This document shows positions 44,311 to 52,605 of a stretch of 64,000 nucleotides of DNA, piece after piece. The notes beneath the pieces are model-generated. The model was given only the letters and a program-made list of their open reading frames with translations. It did not search any database and had not been told where the DNA came from. The translations under genes were made by a program, and so were the position numbers. Every line of letters starts with the position of its first letter. The stretch's first letter is position 1. This DNA comes from VXOI01 sp965261945 (GTDB lineage Bacteria; Chloroflexota; Dehalococcoidia; Lucifugimonadales; UBA3495): positions 1,054,001 to 1,118,000 of the forward strand of contig CBDHEF010000002.1 of the NCBI GenBank assembly GCA_965261945.1, written 5' to 3'.

Positions 44311-45075
44311 ATGAATGCGGTAGATTATTCGGCGCTGGACGAACCCGGCATTTCCATGAGCGCCTTTTATCCTCGGCCAAACTGGTCGCCGCCGCCGCAG
44401 GGGGCCATTGATCATGCGGTGCAGGTGGCAGATGGAGTTACGCTTTCCAGCCGCTTTTTCCCGGCCGCCAATGACGCGCCGACCATCCTGTTCTTCTACG
44501 GCAACGGCGAAACCGCCACCGACTACAATGGCATCGCGCCCTTCTACAACCAGGTCGGCGTCAACTTCTTCGTTTCCGACTACCGGGGATACGGCCGCAG
44601 CGGCGGCGCCCCGGCGTTCACAGCGATGCTGTCCGACTCCCGGCTGGTGCTGGACTACGCCGCCGGGATGCTGAAATTCGAGGGATTCACGGGCAGGATA
44701 TTCGTCATGGGCCGGTCTATGGGGCGGCACTCGGCCTTCGAACTGGCCGCCAACCGCGGCGACCGGCTGGCTGGCGTGATCATCGAGAGCGGACGACCCA
44801 TCCTTGGCAACTTCGTGTACGGGCTACCGAAGGAGCAGGGCGAGGCGCTGGAAGCCGCCTACCTTGCCAAGGTCAGTTCAATCACCATCCCGTCCCTCGT
44901 CATTCACGGCGAGGAAGACACCCTGGCGCCGGTGCAACAGGCGGTGCAGATGCACCATGCCTTCCAGTCCGCCGACAAGCGCCTGTTGACCATTCCCGGC
45001 GCGGGCCACAACGACCTGCTCTATCGCGGCCCCGACGAATACTTCGCCGCCATCAAAGAGTTCACGGATTCGTGA
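44311..45075 (+). CDS. Alpha/beta hydrolase (BAAT/S9-like)
   Basis: AAGGAG precedes the ATG by about 7 nt; 254 residues. FFYGNGETATDY forms the oxyanion loop, VSDYRGYGRSGG follows, nucleophile motif GRSMGRH (GxSxG), acid in HGEEDTLAP and His in GAGHNDL. It resembles cytoplasmic Bem46/YqiA-like hydrolases. The C-N hydrolase gene starts 12 nt later, so they form one operon. Confidence 0.82.
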   Translation: MNAVDYSALDEPGISMSAFYPRPNWSPPPQGAIDHAVQVADGVTLSSRFFPAANDAPTILFFYGNGETATDYNGIAPFYNQVGVNFFVSDYRGYGRSGGAPAFTAMLSDSRLVLDYAAGMLKFEGFTGRIFVMGRSMGRHSAFELAANRGDRLAGVIIESGRPILGNFVYGLPKEQGEALEAAYLAKVSSITIPSLVIHGEEDTLAPVQQAVQMHHAFQSADKRLLTIPGAGHNDLLYRGPDEYFAAIKEFTDS

Positions 45076-45087
45076 GAGAGGGGCAGG

Positions 45088-45957
45088 ATGCCTAGAGTAG
45101 TGCGGGCCGGTCTGATCCAGGCCGGCATCGGGCGAGACGCGCCGGAGGACATTCTGGCCCTAAGGCGGTTTATGATCGACAAGCACATAGCGCTCATAGA
45201 GGAAGCCGCCGGCATGGGCGTCGAAGTTCTGTGCCTGCAAGAGTTGTTCTACGGCCCCTACTTTCCCGCCGAGCAGCACGACCGTTGGCGGCAGTTGGCG
45301 GAGCCTGTTCCCGACGGCCCGACGGTACGGCTGATGCAGGAACTGGCCCGGAAACACCGCATGGTAATGGTCGTGCCGGTCTACGAGGAAGAAATGACCG
45401 GAGTTTTCTATAACACCGCTGTCGTGCTGGACTCCGGGGGAGAGTACCTGGGCAAGTACCGCAAGACCCATCTGCCTCACCTGGCGCCCGGCTTCTGGGA
45501 GAAGTTTTACTTCCGGCCCGGCAATCTGGGCTATCCGGTGTTCGACACCACGCGGGGCAAGGTGGGCGTCTACATCTGCTACGACCGCCACTTCCCGGAG
45601 GGCGCCCGCGCCCTTGGCCTGGGCGGCGCCGAGATTGTGTTCAACCCCTCGGCAACCGTCGCCGGGCTGTCGGAGTATCTGTGGGGTCTGGAGCAGCCGG
45701 CCCACGCCGTGGCCAACGGCTACTTTCTGGGCGCCATCAACCGGGTGGGCATTGAGCAGCCTTGGGAAATAGGCGAGTTCTATGGCAATAGCTACTTCTG
45801 TAACCCCAAGGGTCAGATCATCGCCCAAGGTTCCCGCGACCGCGACGAAGTGGTTACAGCCGACCTGGATCTGGACGAAATTGCCGAAGTCCGCACCACC
45901 TGGCAGTTCTTCCGCGACCGCCGACCCGACACTTACGGGGAGTTGACCGCGCCATGA
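45088..45957 (+). CDS. Carbon-nitrogen hydrolase (beta-ureidopropionase/N-carbamoyl amidase-like)
   Basis: The 289-residue nitrilase-superfamily protein has the catalytic triad Glu52 (LQELF), Lys126 (KYRKTHLPH) and Cys164 (ICYDRHFPE). KTHLPH with FYFRPGN and EFYGNSYFCNPKGQ is typical of N-carbamoyl-beta-alanine and N-carbamoylputrescine amidohydrolases. It would release CO2 and ammonia from a ureido acid in pyrimidine or polyamine breakdown, a logical step after a hydantoinase. Its last codons overlap the MIP18-like gene by 4 nt. Confidence 0.88.
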   Translation: MPRVVRAGLIQAGIGRDAPEDILALRRFMIDKHIALIEEAAGMGVEVLCLQELFYGPYFPAEQHDRWRQLAEPVPDGPTVRLMQELARKHRMVMVVPVYEEEMTGVFYNTAVVLDSGGEYLGKYRKTHLPHLAPGFWEKFYFRPGNLGYPVFDTTRGKVGVYICYDRHFPEGARALGLGGAEIVFNPSATVAGLSEYLWGLEQPAHAVANGYFLGAINRVGIEQPWEIGEFYGNSYFCNPKGQIIAQGSRDRDEVVTADLDLDEIAEVRTTWQFFRDRRPDTYGELTAP

Positions 45958-46688
45958 CGACGTTTGCCGACATTAACCTGCCGCCGCACCTGGACCGGGA
46001 CGCGGTGCTGGCGGGCCTTGACCGGGTGCTGGACCCCGAATTGGATGAGTCCGTATTGTCGCTGGAGTTCGTGGAAAGCGTCGCGGGCGACGACGCGGGC
46101 AACCTCACGGTCTGCCTGCGGCTTCCCACCTACTGGTGCGCCGCCAATTTCTCCTACCTGATGGCGTCGGACGTGCGCCGGGAACTGGCCGGGGTGGAGG
46201 GGGTAAGCTCCGTAGCGGTCAAACTGGGAGAGCATTTCGCCGGCCTGGAGGTGGAGGATGGCGCAGGCCAGGGCAAGTCCTTCGCCGAAGCCTTCCCGGA
46301 TAGCGGGCCGGACACTCTCGAAGAAACGCGGCAGATTTTCCTGCGAAAGGGATATTTCACCCGGCAGCAGCGGCTGTTGCAGGCCCTGAAACGCGCTGGC
46401 CTGTCTTACGAGCGGATGGCGGCGCTGCGGGTCGGCAACATTCCGACCAATCTGGTGGACGCCCGCACGGCCGCCCGATACCTGGAGCGGCGCGGGGAAC
46501 TGGGGCTGGACTGTTCAGACTCCGCTCCTCTCATTGTCAATGTAAAGGGCGAGGCGATTTCGCCCGATGAGCTTGAGGCATACTACATCCGCGCCCGCAC
46601 TACCCGCCTGGCCATGGAGGCCAGCGGTTCATTATGCTCGGCCATGTTGCAGTCCCGTAATTCCAACCGGACTCCCGCGACGGCCTGA
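45954..46688 (+). CDS. MIP18/DUF59-domain protein with extra C-terminal domain
   Basis: ATG 45954 overlaps the upstream stop (ATGA); 244 residues. Residues 10-100 match the MIP18/SufT/PaaD-like fold (VLAGLDRVLDPELDESVLSLEFVESV), which helps Fe-S cluster delivery. Residues 115-240 are helical and unrelated to known short DUF59 proteins. A four-base overlap with a C-N hydrolase suggests the pair acts together, for instance in maturing a neighbouring oxygenase or dehydratase, but no client enzyme is identified. Confidence 0.78.
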   Translation: MTTFADINLPPHLDRDAVLAGLDRVLDPELDESVLSLEFVESVAGDDAGNLTVCLRLPTYWCAANFSYLMASDVRRELAGVEGVSSVAVKLGEHFAGLEVEDGAGQGKSFAEAFPDSGPDTLEETRQIFLRKGYFTRQQRLLQALKRAGLSYERMAALRVGNIPTNLVDARTAARYLERRGELGLDCSDSAPLIVNVKGEAISPDELEAYYIRARTTRLAMEASGSLCSAMLQSRNSNRTPATA

Positions 46689-46721
46689 TTCCGGGAAAAT
46701 CGCGGCTCAAGGAGGCATTCC

Positions 46722-47750
46722 ATGTACTCAGTGAACGGCGAACAACTTTTCGTGGTCGACGGCCACATGCACTTCTGGGACGCCGGACCCGACAACCACC
46801 GGAACGCCTACGGCAACGCCTGGATCAAGTGCTTCTACGATTATCATTCCGCCCTCTCGCCCGCCGAATACGTCTGGGACTTCGACAAATACTGCAACTA
46901 CGGCGAAGAGGCTCTGCTCAACGACATATTCATCGACGGTTACGTGGACGTGGCCATATTGAACTCCACCTACCTCTACGAGTTCTTCAAGACCGGCTTC
47001 AACACTCACCAGAAGAACAACGTGGTCAAGCAAAAGTATCCCGACCGGTTCGTACTCTGCGGCTCCTACGATCCGCGGGAGGAAGAAGCGGGGCTGGACA
47101 AGTTCCGCGAGATGATGGCCGACTTCCCGATTCAGGGCCTGAAGCTCTACACCGCCGAGTGGCGCGGCGACTCCAAGGGCTGGAAGCTGAACGATCCCTG
47201 GTCGTACAAGTACCTGGAGCTGGCCCAGGAAATGGGAATCAAGAACGTCCACGTACACAAAGGGCCGACCATCTATCCGCTGAGCCGCGACGCCTTCGAC
47301 GTGAACGACGTGGATTACGCCGCCACCGACTTTCCGGGGCTGAACTTCATAGTCGAGCACGTGGGCCTTCCCCGCCTGGATGACTTCTGCTGGATCGCCA
47401 CCCAGGAACCAAACGTGTATGCCGGAACCTCGGTGGCGATGGCCTTCGTCAACTCGCGCCCCAGGTACTTCGCGGAGATCATGGCCAACCTGCTCTTCTG
47501 GCTGGGCGAAGACCGCATACTGTTCGGCAGCGACTACGCCATCTGGAGCCCCAAGTGGATTATTGACCGCTTCATGGCCTTCCAGCTTCCCGACGACATC
47601 CGCGAGGAGTTCGGTGTGGAGTTGACCCCGGCAGTCAAGCGCAAAATCATGGGCGAGAACATCGCCAGACTGTATGGCATAGACATTGAAGCCCACCGGG
47701 CCAAGCTGGCCGGCGACGAGATTGGCGCACGGCTGGCGGCCACCAAGTGA
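46722..47750 (+). CDS. Amidohydrolase family protein
   Basis: The 342-residue TIM-barrel protein has VVDGHMHFWD (HxH), GLKLYTAEWRGD, HVHKGPTIYP, NFIVEHVGLPR and ILFGSDYAIWSP (conserved Asp). COG2159-type hydrolases/decarboxylases share these metal ligands. AAGGAGG precedes the ATG. It follows the MIP18-like gene by 33 nt and probably ends this operon with the 72-residue membrane protein. It may act on aromatic or cyclic carboxylates. Confidence 0.87.
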   Translation: MYSVNGEQLFVVDGHMHFWDAGPDNHRNAYGNAWIKCFYDYHSALSPAEYVWDFDKYCNYGEEALLNDIFIDGYVDVAILNSTYLYEFFKTGFNTHQKNNVVKQKYPDRFVLCGSYDPREEEAGLDKFREMMADFPIQGLKLYTAEWRGDSKGWKLNDPWSYKYLELAQEMGIKNVHVHKGPTIYPLSRDAFDVNDVDYAATDFPGLNFIVEHVGLPRLDDFCWIATQEPNVYAGTSVAMAFVNSRPRYFAEIMANLLFWLGEDRILFGSDYAIWSPKWIIDRFMAFQLPDDIREEFGVELTPAVKRKIMGENIARLYGIDIEAHRAKLAGDEIGARLAATK

Positions 47751-47777
47751 GAACCTTAACTCCGGTGCGCAGCAAGC

Positions 47778-47996
47778 ATGAGCGGCAAGCAGAAGCATCT
47801 GAAGTTCATCCAGAACGCCATCAACCGCATGACCGGCAACTCCTTCCTGATTAAAGGCTGGACGGTGTTGCTGGCATCGGCGCTGTTCGCCTTCTACGCC
47901 CGGCAAGCGTACACGGCGGTATATTACTGGTATTCAACGGCGCCGGCCCAGGACAATTCGGGGTTGGAGGCGTCGCCGGAGAACAAGAAGAGCTAG
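47778..47996 (+). CDS. Short membrane protein, possibly truncated
   Basis: The 72-residue product has one membrane helix (KGWTVLLASALFAFYA). The start LKFIQNAINRMTGNSFLIKGWT resembles the N-terminus of a larger multi-span family about 150-190 residues long, so this copy may be cut after its first helix. After the stop, GAACAAGAAGAGCT is duplicated (47984-48012). No other gene lies before 48261. Confidence 0.5.
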   Translation: MSGKQKHLKFIQNAINRMTGNSFLIKGWTVLLASALFAFYARQAYTAVYYWYSTAPAQDNSGLEASPENKKS

Positions 47997-48260
47997 AAGA
48001 ACAAGAAGAGCTTATCGACCGTGCGGTGACTGCGGGCGGCGCACGGCGCACATACGATAAGGTTTACCCAAGCCTGCCTGCGCCAGCACGACCTTTACCC
48101 CCAACCCGGTGTATCTGGCCGCGGCACGAGACGCGGCGGAGCGAGTGGGGCCGGTGTAATGCAATTCAGCAGTAATGGTTGCGTTACGGTAACGTGTTAC
48201 AATTCGCCCAATTTTCCTGTTGTACTCATAAATGTCCATTCAGCCCCGGGCTGGAGTGTG

Positions 48261-49328
48261 ATGCTGCGTAGCCATCGGGCGAGACTTCACGAAGTAGACG
48301 AGACCTTTGACGCCATCGAGGAATGCTACCGGCACGGCTGGACCGACGGCCTCCCGGTGGTGCCCCCAACACTTGAGCGGGTCGAAGCCATGCTCGAGCA
48401 CGTCTCGCTGGACCCGGTGCAAGTGCTGGGCGAGGTGCCGGTGCGCCGCCGGGCGCTGACCGCCGAGCACGCGGCGGCCAACGCCGTGATGGCCGGCTGC
48501 CTGCCCGAGTATTTCCCCGTCGTGCTGGCAGTGATGGACGCCATGTTTCAGTACGACCCCAACTGCATCCATGAAGCCTCGGCGGCCACCAACTCACCGG
48601 GCATCCTCATTTTGGTAAACGGGCCCATACGGCACGAGATTGACCTCAACTGCGCGGGCAACCTGTTCAGCCCCGGACACCGCGCCAACGCCACCATCGG
48701 CCGCGCCATACGGCTCATCCTCATCAACGTCTTCGAGCAGCGTCCCAACGTCCTTGACCGCGGCTGCATGGGTTCGCTGACCAAGTTCGGCGTCTGCATC
48801 GGCGAGGACGAAGAGCGCAGCCCGTGGGAGCCGTTCCACGTTTCGCGGGGCTTCGACGCCGACCAGTCCACGGTGACGGTGGCAACGGTGCAGGACCCCG
48901 AGATGCTGGGCAACCGCTACGGCGTTACCGGCGAGAGCATAATGGACGCCACCGCCGACGCCATGGCCAGCCACGGGCTGGGAATCTACCTCAACGACGC
49001 GCCGTGGTTCTGGGTTGTGGGCCACTGGCACGCCGAAATGCTGGGCCGACAGGGATGGGACCGCCGCCGCATCCAGGAGTATGTATTCGAGCAGGCGTGG
49101 CGCAGCCGGGCGCAGATGAAACGGCTGGGCGCGGTGAACGGCGCGGTAACCGACGGCGACGAGGAAACCCGCGTGTCCGCCGCTCCCTCGCCCGATAGCA
49201 TTATGGTATTGAAGGGCGGTGGCGACAGCGGCATATACAGCGAGCTTTTGATGAACTATCACGGCCTCCCCGCCATCACCATCCCCATCCGCGAGTCCTG
49301 GGAGGACTTTAGGGCGGAAGGGCATTAG
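48261..49328 (+). CDS. Uncharacterised 355-residue protein paired with a UGSC selenoprotein
   Basis: ATG 48261 follows GGAG at 48253-48256. Conserved-looking blocks: DAIEECYRHGWTDGLPVVPPT, AANAVMAGCLPEYFPVVLAVM, SPGILILVNGPIRHEIDLN, LFSPGHRANATIGRAIRLILINVFE and EERSPWEPFHVSRGF. This pattern is, to my recollection, found next to or with UGSC-family proteins, but no function is known. It is rich in Cys (AGC, DRGCMGS) but has no clear CxxC. It ends 58 nt before the selenoprotein start, which suggests a two-component enzyme. Confidence 0.7.
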   Translation: MLRSHRARLHEVDETFDAIEECYRHGWTDGLPVVPPTLERVEAMLEHVSLDPVQVLGEVPVRRRALTAEHAAANAVMAGCLPEYFPVVLAVMDAMFQYDPNCIHEASAATNSPGILILVNGPIRHEIDLNCAGNLFSPGHRANATIGRAIRLILINVFEQRPNVLDRGCMGSLTKFGVCIGEDEERSPWEPFHVSRGFDADQSTVTVATVQDPEMLGNRYGVTGESIMDATADAMASHGLGIYLNDAPWFWVVGHWHAEMLGRQGWDRRRIQEYVFEQAWRSRAQMKRLGAVNGAVTDGDEETRVSAAPSPDSIMVLKGGGDSGIYSELLMNYHGLPAITIPIRESWEDFRAEGH

Positions 49329-49386
49329 CGACTCCCACCCTGACCCTATCCCCGGAGATGGGGGGTAATCGCAAGGAGAGGAGCAG

Positions 49387-49941
49387 GTGACTACCGCAAC
49401 GCCGTACAAGGTGCAGTTGGTGGATCCCACCGGGGCCGACCCAGGTCCCAATCCGTTGACCCTGGCCGACCGCCCCGTCGATATCCGGGGCAAACGGCTG
49501 GGTCTATTGGACAACTCCAAGTCCAACTCAGATGTGATACTGCGGGCCATCAGCGAAATTCTCAACGATGAGTTCGAGTTGGCCGATGTCTTTTACGTCA
49601 AGAAACACAGTGCATCGCTGCCGCCCAGACCGGAGGTAATGGCGGAACTGCACCGCCACGCCGACCTGGTGGTCACCGGCATCGGCGATTGAGGAGGCTG
49701 CTCGTCGGGCAGTTTGCACGACGGAATCACCCTGGAGCGGCAGGGCATCCCCACGGCCACCATCATAACCAGCGTGTTCGTCAACACCGCCGAGGCCTAC
49801 ACCCGTCTGATGGGCGTCCCCGGATTCCCCTACCTGGTCTGCCCCCACCCCATCACCAACGTCGGCGCCACCGGGTTGGACGAGCGGGCCCGGGAGCTGG
49901 CCCCGCAGGTGGTGAAACTGTTGCTCGAAGGTATCGCATGA
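49387..49941 (+). CDS. UGSC-family selenoprotein (in-frame TGA read as Sec)
   Basis: A GTG start follows AGGAGAGGAG. The same frame runs through one TGA at 49690-49692 and continues to a TGA at 49939-49941, 184 residues in all. Around the codon the protein reads VTGIGD-U-GGCSSGSLHDGI, matching the VTGxGDUGSCSS signature of UGSC-family selenoproteins (Sec102, Cys105; one residue differs, UGGC). The part after the codon keeps family features: IPTATIITSVF, PYLVCPHPITN. A U-x-x-C redox pair suggests an oxidoreductase. A SECIS-like hairpin lies at 49703-49723. SelB/tRNA-Sec genes are outside the window. Confidence 0.85.
49703..49723 (+). promoter_or_regulatory. Bacterial SECIS-like hairpin after the UGA
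   Basis: CGTCG (49703-49707) pairs with CGACG (49719-49723). After one G-A mismatch, GCA (49709-49711) pairs with TGC (49715-49717), leaving the apical loop GTT. The loop sits 20-22 nt beyond the TGA, inside the 16-37 nt window reported for bacterial SECIS elements, and offers the G-U that SelB recognises. Confidence 0.65.
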
Positions 49942-50343
49942 ACAGCGGCGAAGGTCTGTTTCAAGCCGCCTCCCCATTTAAGCCGCCTCCCCATTTAACA
50001 GGAGTGAATTGGAACTGCCGGTACAGGACATAGATCAAGCTGCTGGCTGGTATGCAAAGGCATTCGGGCTAATTGAGGTTGTTCGATCCGATGGCCCGTT
50101 GCCCGGCGTTACGCTCGAACGGGACGGTGTACGCCTTGGCTTCGCAGTAACCGGGGGCGACCCCGGACAGGAAGGCGCCGCCATCCTGGTCAACAATATC
50201 CACCGGGCAAAAGATGAACTGGAAGCGAATGGCGTAGAGACGGTCAATTGGCGCGTTGACGAGCGTGACGGGGAAAGCTGCAAGTGTTCTTCGTCATCGC
50301 TCCCGATGGATTGTGCTACTACTTCCACCAGCCGATAGACTGA
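49938..50343 (+). pseudogene. VOC-family gene broken by a 17-bp duplication and a frameshift
   Basis: The ATG at 49938 overlaps the selenoprotein stop (ATGA), as expected for a coupled gene. AAGCCGCCTCCCCATTT is duplicated in tandem (49963-49996). Removing one copy restores the frame into SPFNRSELELPVQDIDQAAGWYAKAFGL, a VOC start. Downstream, GGGG at 50270-50273 is one base short: with one G added the frame continues to FFVIAPDGLCYYFHQPID and stops at 50341-50343. A TTG at 50009 could restart a truncated product. Originally a glyoxalase/VOC-fold partner of the selenoprotein. Confidence 0.75.
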
Positions 50344-50377
50344 ACCGGCCGGTATCTTACTATAATCAGGGGGGGAG

Positions 50378-51208
50378 ATGACGTCAGAACGCGGAAACCG
50401 GCTGAGCGGCAAGGTCGCCATCGTCACCGGGGCCGGGGCCACTGGCAGCGGCGAGTTCGTGGGCATCGGGCAGGCCATATCCATCCTGTTCGCCCGGCAA
50501 GGAGCCAGCGTCCTGCTGGTTGACCGGGACGAGAGGAACGCCGATACAACCCTGGCGATGATCCGTGAGGAGGGCGGCGAGGCGTCCATCTTCGCCGGCG
50601 ACGTCACCAGCAATGACGACTGCCGCGAGATGGCCGAGGCCGCCAAGTCGCGCTACGGCAACGTCAGTGTGCTGATTAACAACGTCGGCATCAGCGGCCC
50701 CGGCTCGGTCACCGATGTGGACGAGGACTTCTGGGACACGGTGATGGACGTTAATCTGAAGAGCGTGATGCTCACCAGCAAGCACACCATCCCCCAGATG
50801 ATTGAGGACGGCGGCGGCGCCATCGTCAACCTGTCGTCAATTGTCGGCCTGCGCGCCGGCGGGGGACGGCCCAGCCACCCCTACGCGGCATCCAAGGGCG
50901 GTATCATCGGTCTCAGCAACTCCATGGCCGTTCACTACGGGCGGGACAACGTGCGGGTGAACTGCATCGCCCCCGGCCACATCCACAGCCCGATGGTGGC
51001 CCGCCACACCTCGCAGGAGATGCTGGACCTGCGCCGCCGCGCCGGGCCGCTGGGCATTGAGGGCACGCCGTGGGACGTCGCATACGCCGCGCTGTTCCTG
51101 GCTTCCGACGAGGCCCGCTGGGTGTCCGGGGTAACGCTGCCGGTGGACGCGGGACTGCTGGCGGCCACGCCGCTGGCCATGTTCCCGCACCTGCGCGACC
51201 CTGAGTAG
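50378..51208 (+). CDS. Short-chain dehydrogenase/reductase
   Basis: GGGGGGAG lies directly before ATG 50378. The 276-residue SDR has the cofactor motif TGAGATGSGEFVGIGQAI (a longer than usual TGxxxGxG), LVDRDERNAD (acidic residue favouring NAD), LINNVGISG, VNLSSI with catalytic Ser, and YAASKGG with Tyr and Lys. C-terminal GVTLPVDAGLLA closes the fold. It may oxidise a hydroxy compound. A TATAAT lies at 50361-50366, very near the start. Confidence 0.88.
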   Translation: MTSERGNRLSGKVAIVTGAGATGSGEFVGIGQAISILFARQGASVLLVDRDERNADTTLAMIREEGGEASIFAGDVTSNDDCREMAEAAKSRYGNVSVLINNVGISGPGSVTDVDEDFWDTVMDVNLKSVMLTSKHTIPQMIEDGGGAIVNLSSIVGLRAGGGRPSHPYAASKGGIIGLSNSMAVHYGRDNVRVNCIAPGHIHSPMVARHTSQEMLDLRRRAGPLGIEGTPWDVAYAALFLASDEARWVSGVTLPVDAGLLAATPLAMFPHLRDPE

Positions 51209-51241
51209 AACTTCCAGCTATCAGTAAATCAGGAGGAACCC

Positions 51242-51739
51242 ATGCCGGAACAGCCCGCCCCCAGTGCACTGCACGATGTGGTCAAGGAACTCCAGGCCAG
51301 GGTACGCGCGCTGGAGGACGCCAACGAGATTCGCAACCTAAAGGCGGAATACGCCGCCGCCTGCGACGATAACTATGATCCCGACCGCATCGCGTCGCTG
51401 TTCATCGAAGACGCAACCTGGGAGAGCCAGGGCCTGGGCCGGTTTGAGGGGCGGGAGGCCATCCGCGAGTTCTTTCGCGGCATATCCAGCTACTTCGTCT
51501 TCGCCCTGCACTACGGCCTGAATCCGCACATCGAAGTCACCGGCGACACCGCCCGCGCCCGCTGGTATCTGTTCATGCCCTGCACCGTCGGCGACACCGG
51601 AAACGCCATGTGGCGAGCCGGTATCGACGACGAGGAATATGTCCGGGTAGGCGGCAGGTGGATGTTCGCCAGCAAGAAATCTGCCCCAATCTTCAACACG
51701 ACTTTCGAAGAAGGCTGGGCCAAGCAGCGGTTCGTTTAA
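51242..51739 (+). CDS. SnoaL/NTF2-like protein
   Basis: AGGAGGAA precedes the ATG by 5-6 nt; 165 residues. A coiled-coil-like helix (DVVKELQARVRALEDANEIRNLKAEYAAACDD) leads into an NTF2/SnoaL alpha+beta barrel (LFIEDATWESQGLGRFEGREAIREFF, IEVTGDTARARWYLF, VRVGGRWMFASKK). Such proteins are small dehydratases, isomerases or hydroxylase-like. It follows the SDR by 33 nt, likely one operon. Confidence 0.83.
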   Translation: MPEQPAPSALHDVVKELQARVRALEDANEIRNLKAEYAAACDDNYDPDRIASLFIEDATWESQGLGRFEGREAIREFFRGISSYFVFALHYGLNPHIEVTGDTARARWYLFMPCTVGDTGNAMWRAGIDDEEYVRVGGRWMFASKKSAPIFNTTFEEGWAKQRFV

Positions 51740-51819
51740 GTGCTGTACTGTAGCGATTCATTCCAACATCGGGGGGATTACAAAGATCTCTGGGGGTAGA
51801 AGCTATTCGTACCTTCACC

Positions 51820-52470
51820 CTACCTGCGGAATAGTCCTCGAACAAATCCTGCCAATCTGTCGAGTCCTGTATTCGCTATATTCGCTGCTGTTCCTGCTGG
51901 CCCTAACAGCCTCAACACCGGAGTGGCGCCCGCAACGTCTGTAGCCGCGCTGCGAAGATGCCCGGTAATCTCCTTGATATTTTCCGCAACCTCCACAAGA
52001 CCGGGGCCCGCTTCAGCTGCGCTTGTGGTGAATTTTTCCATGTTGGCCGCAACTTGGGGGAATAAAGGCGTAGCTTCACTAACATCCTTAGATGCGCCTA
52101 GCAGATTCCCGGAGATTTCTCTTACGTTTTCCGATGTCCCCACGATATTGGGGCCTGCCTCGGCTACGCTTCCGGAGAATTTCTCAAGATTGACTGCAGA
52201 CTGACGTAACGCAGGCGCGGCCTCGCTAATATTTTGGGCCGCACCTATCATATGGCCAGTGGCTTCTTTCAGGTTCTCCGATGTCGCCACAATGTTAGAG
52301 CCTGACTCAGCTGCGCTTCCCGTAGCCTCCTCCAAGTTCAGGGCAGAGCGGCGCAGGGATGGAATAACTTTGGCTATTGCAAAGGTAATCGACAAGCAAG
52401 CAATTGTGCCCGCGACCATCAGGGCTATTTGAGCAATGTCTTTAAAAATTTCCAACGAATCCGATCCCAT
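51820..52470 (-). CDS. Membrane-anchored protein with three 49-residue repeats
   Basis: The 216-residue product has one N-terminal membrane helix (IALMVAGTIACLSITFAIAKVI) followed by three repeats of about 49 residues, each with the pattern (A/N)NLE..(S/T)GS.AE(S/A)GPNIV..SEN(L/V)(K/R)E..G....A..(D/N)(V/I)SEA.P. They would form long amphipathic coiled helices, like HAMP/methyl-accepting or MlaD/DUF948-type rods. A final hydrophobic stretch and RGLFRR end the chain. It is AT-richer than neighbours. No known function. Confidence 0.65.
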   Translation of the reverse strand: MGSDSLEIFKDIAQIALMVAGTIACLSITFAIAKVIPSLRRSALNLEEATGSAAESGSNIVATSENLKEATGHMIGAAQNISEAAPALRQSAVNLEKFSGSVAEAGPNIVGTSENVREISGNLLGASKDVSEATPLFPQVAANMEKFTTSAAEAGPGLVEVAENIKEITGHLRSAATDVAGATPVLRLLGPAGTAANIANTGLDRLAGFVRGLFRR

Positions 52471-52605
52471 ACATACCTCTTTTTTGTTTTTAGAAGATAC
52501 GCCTCAGTTTGCACTTGCTTAAAGCATATCTCCCGCAACTGATCTCTGTCGCTTGGAACAACTCATTGTTAGTCGTCGAAATCGCCTCAGTGAGGATCGA
52601 CTACA

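Noticed and set aside
49387..49692. A 101-residue protein ending at TGA 49690 and a separate downstream ORF
   Set aside because: Both parts share one frame, and the residues around the TGA match the UGSC selenocysteine signature, so one recoded gene is the better reading.
49697..49713. Short CTGC/GCAG hairpin right after the UGA as the SECIS
   Set aside because: Its loop lies only 10-16 nt after the UGA, mostly closer than the normal range. The overlapping hairpin at 49703-49723 fits spacing and loop sequence better.
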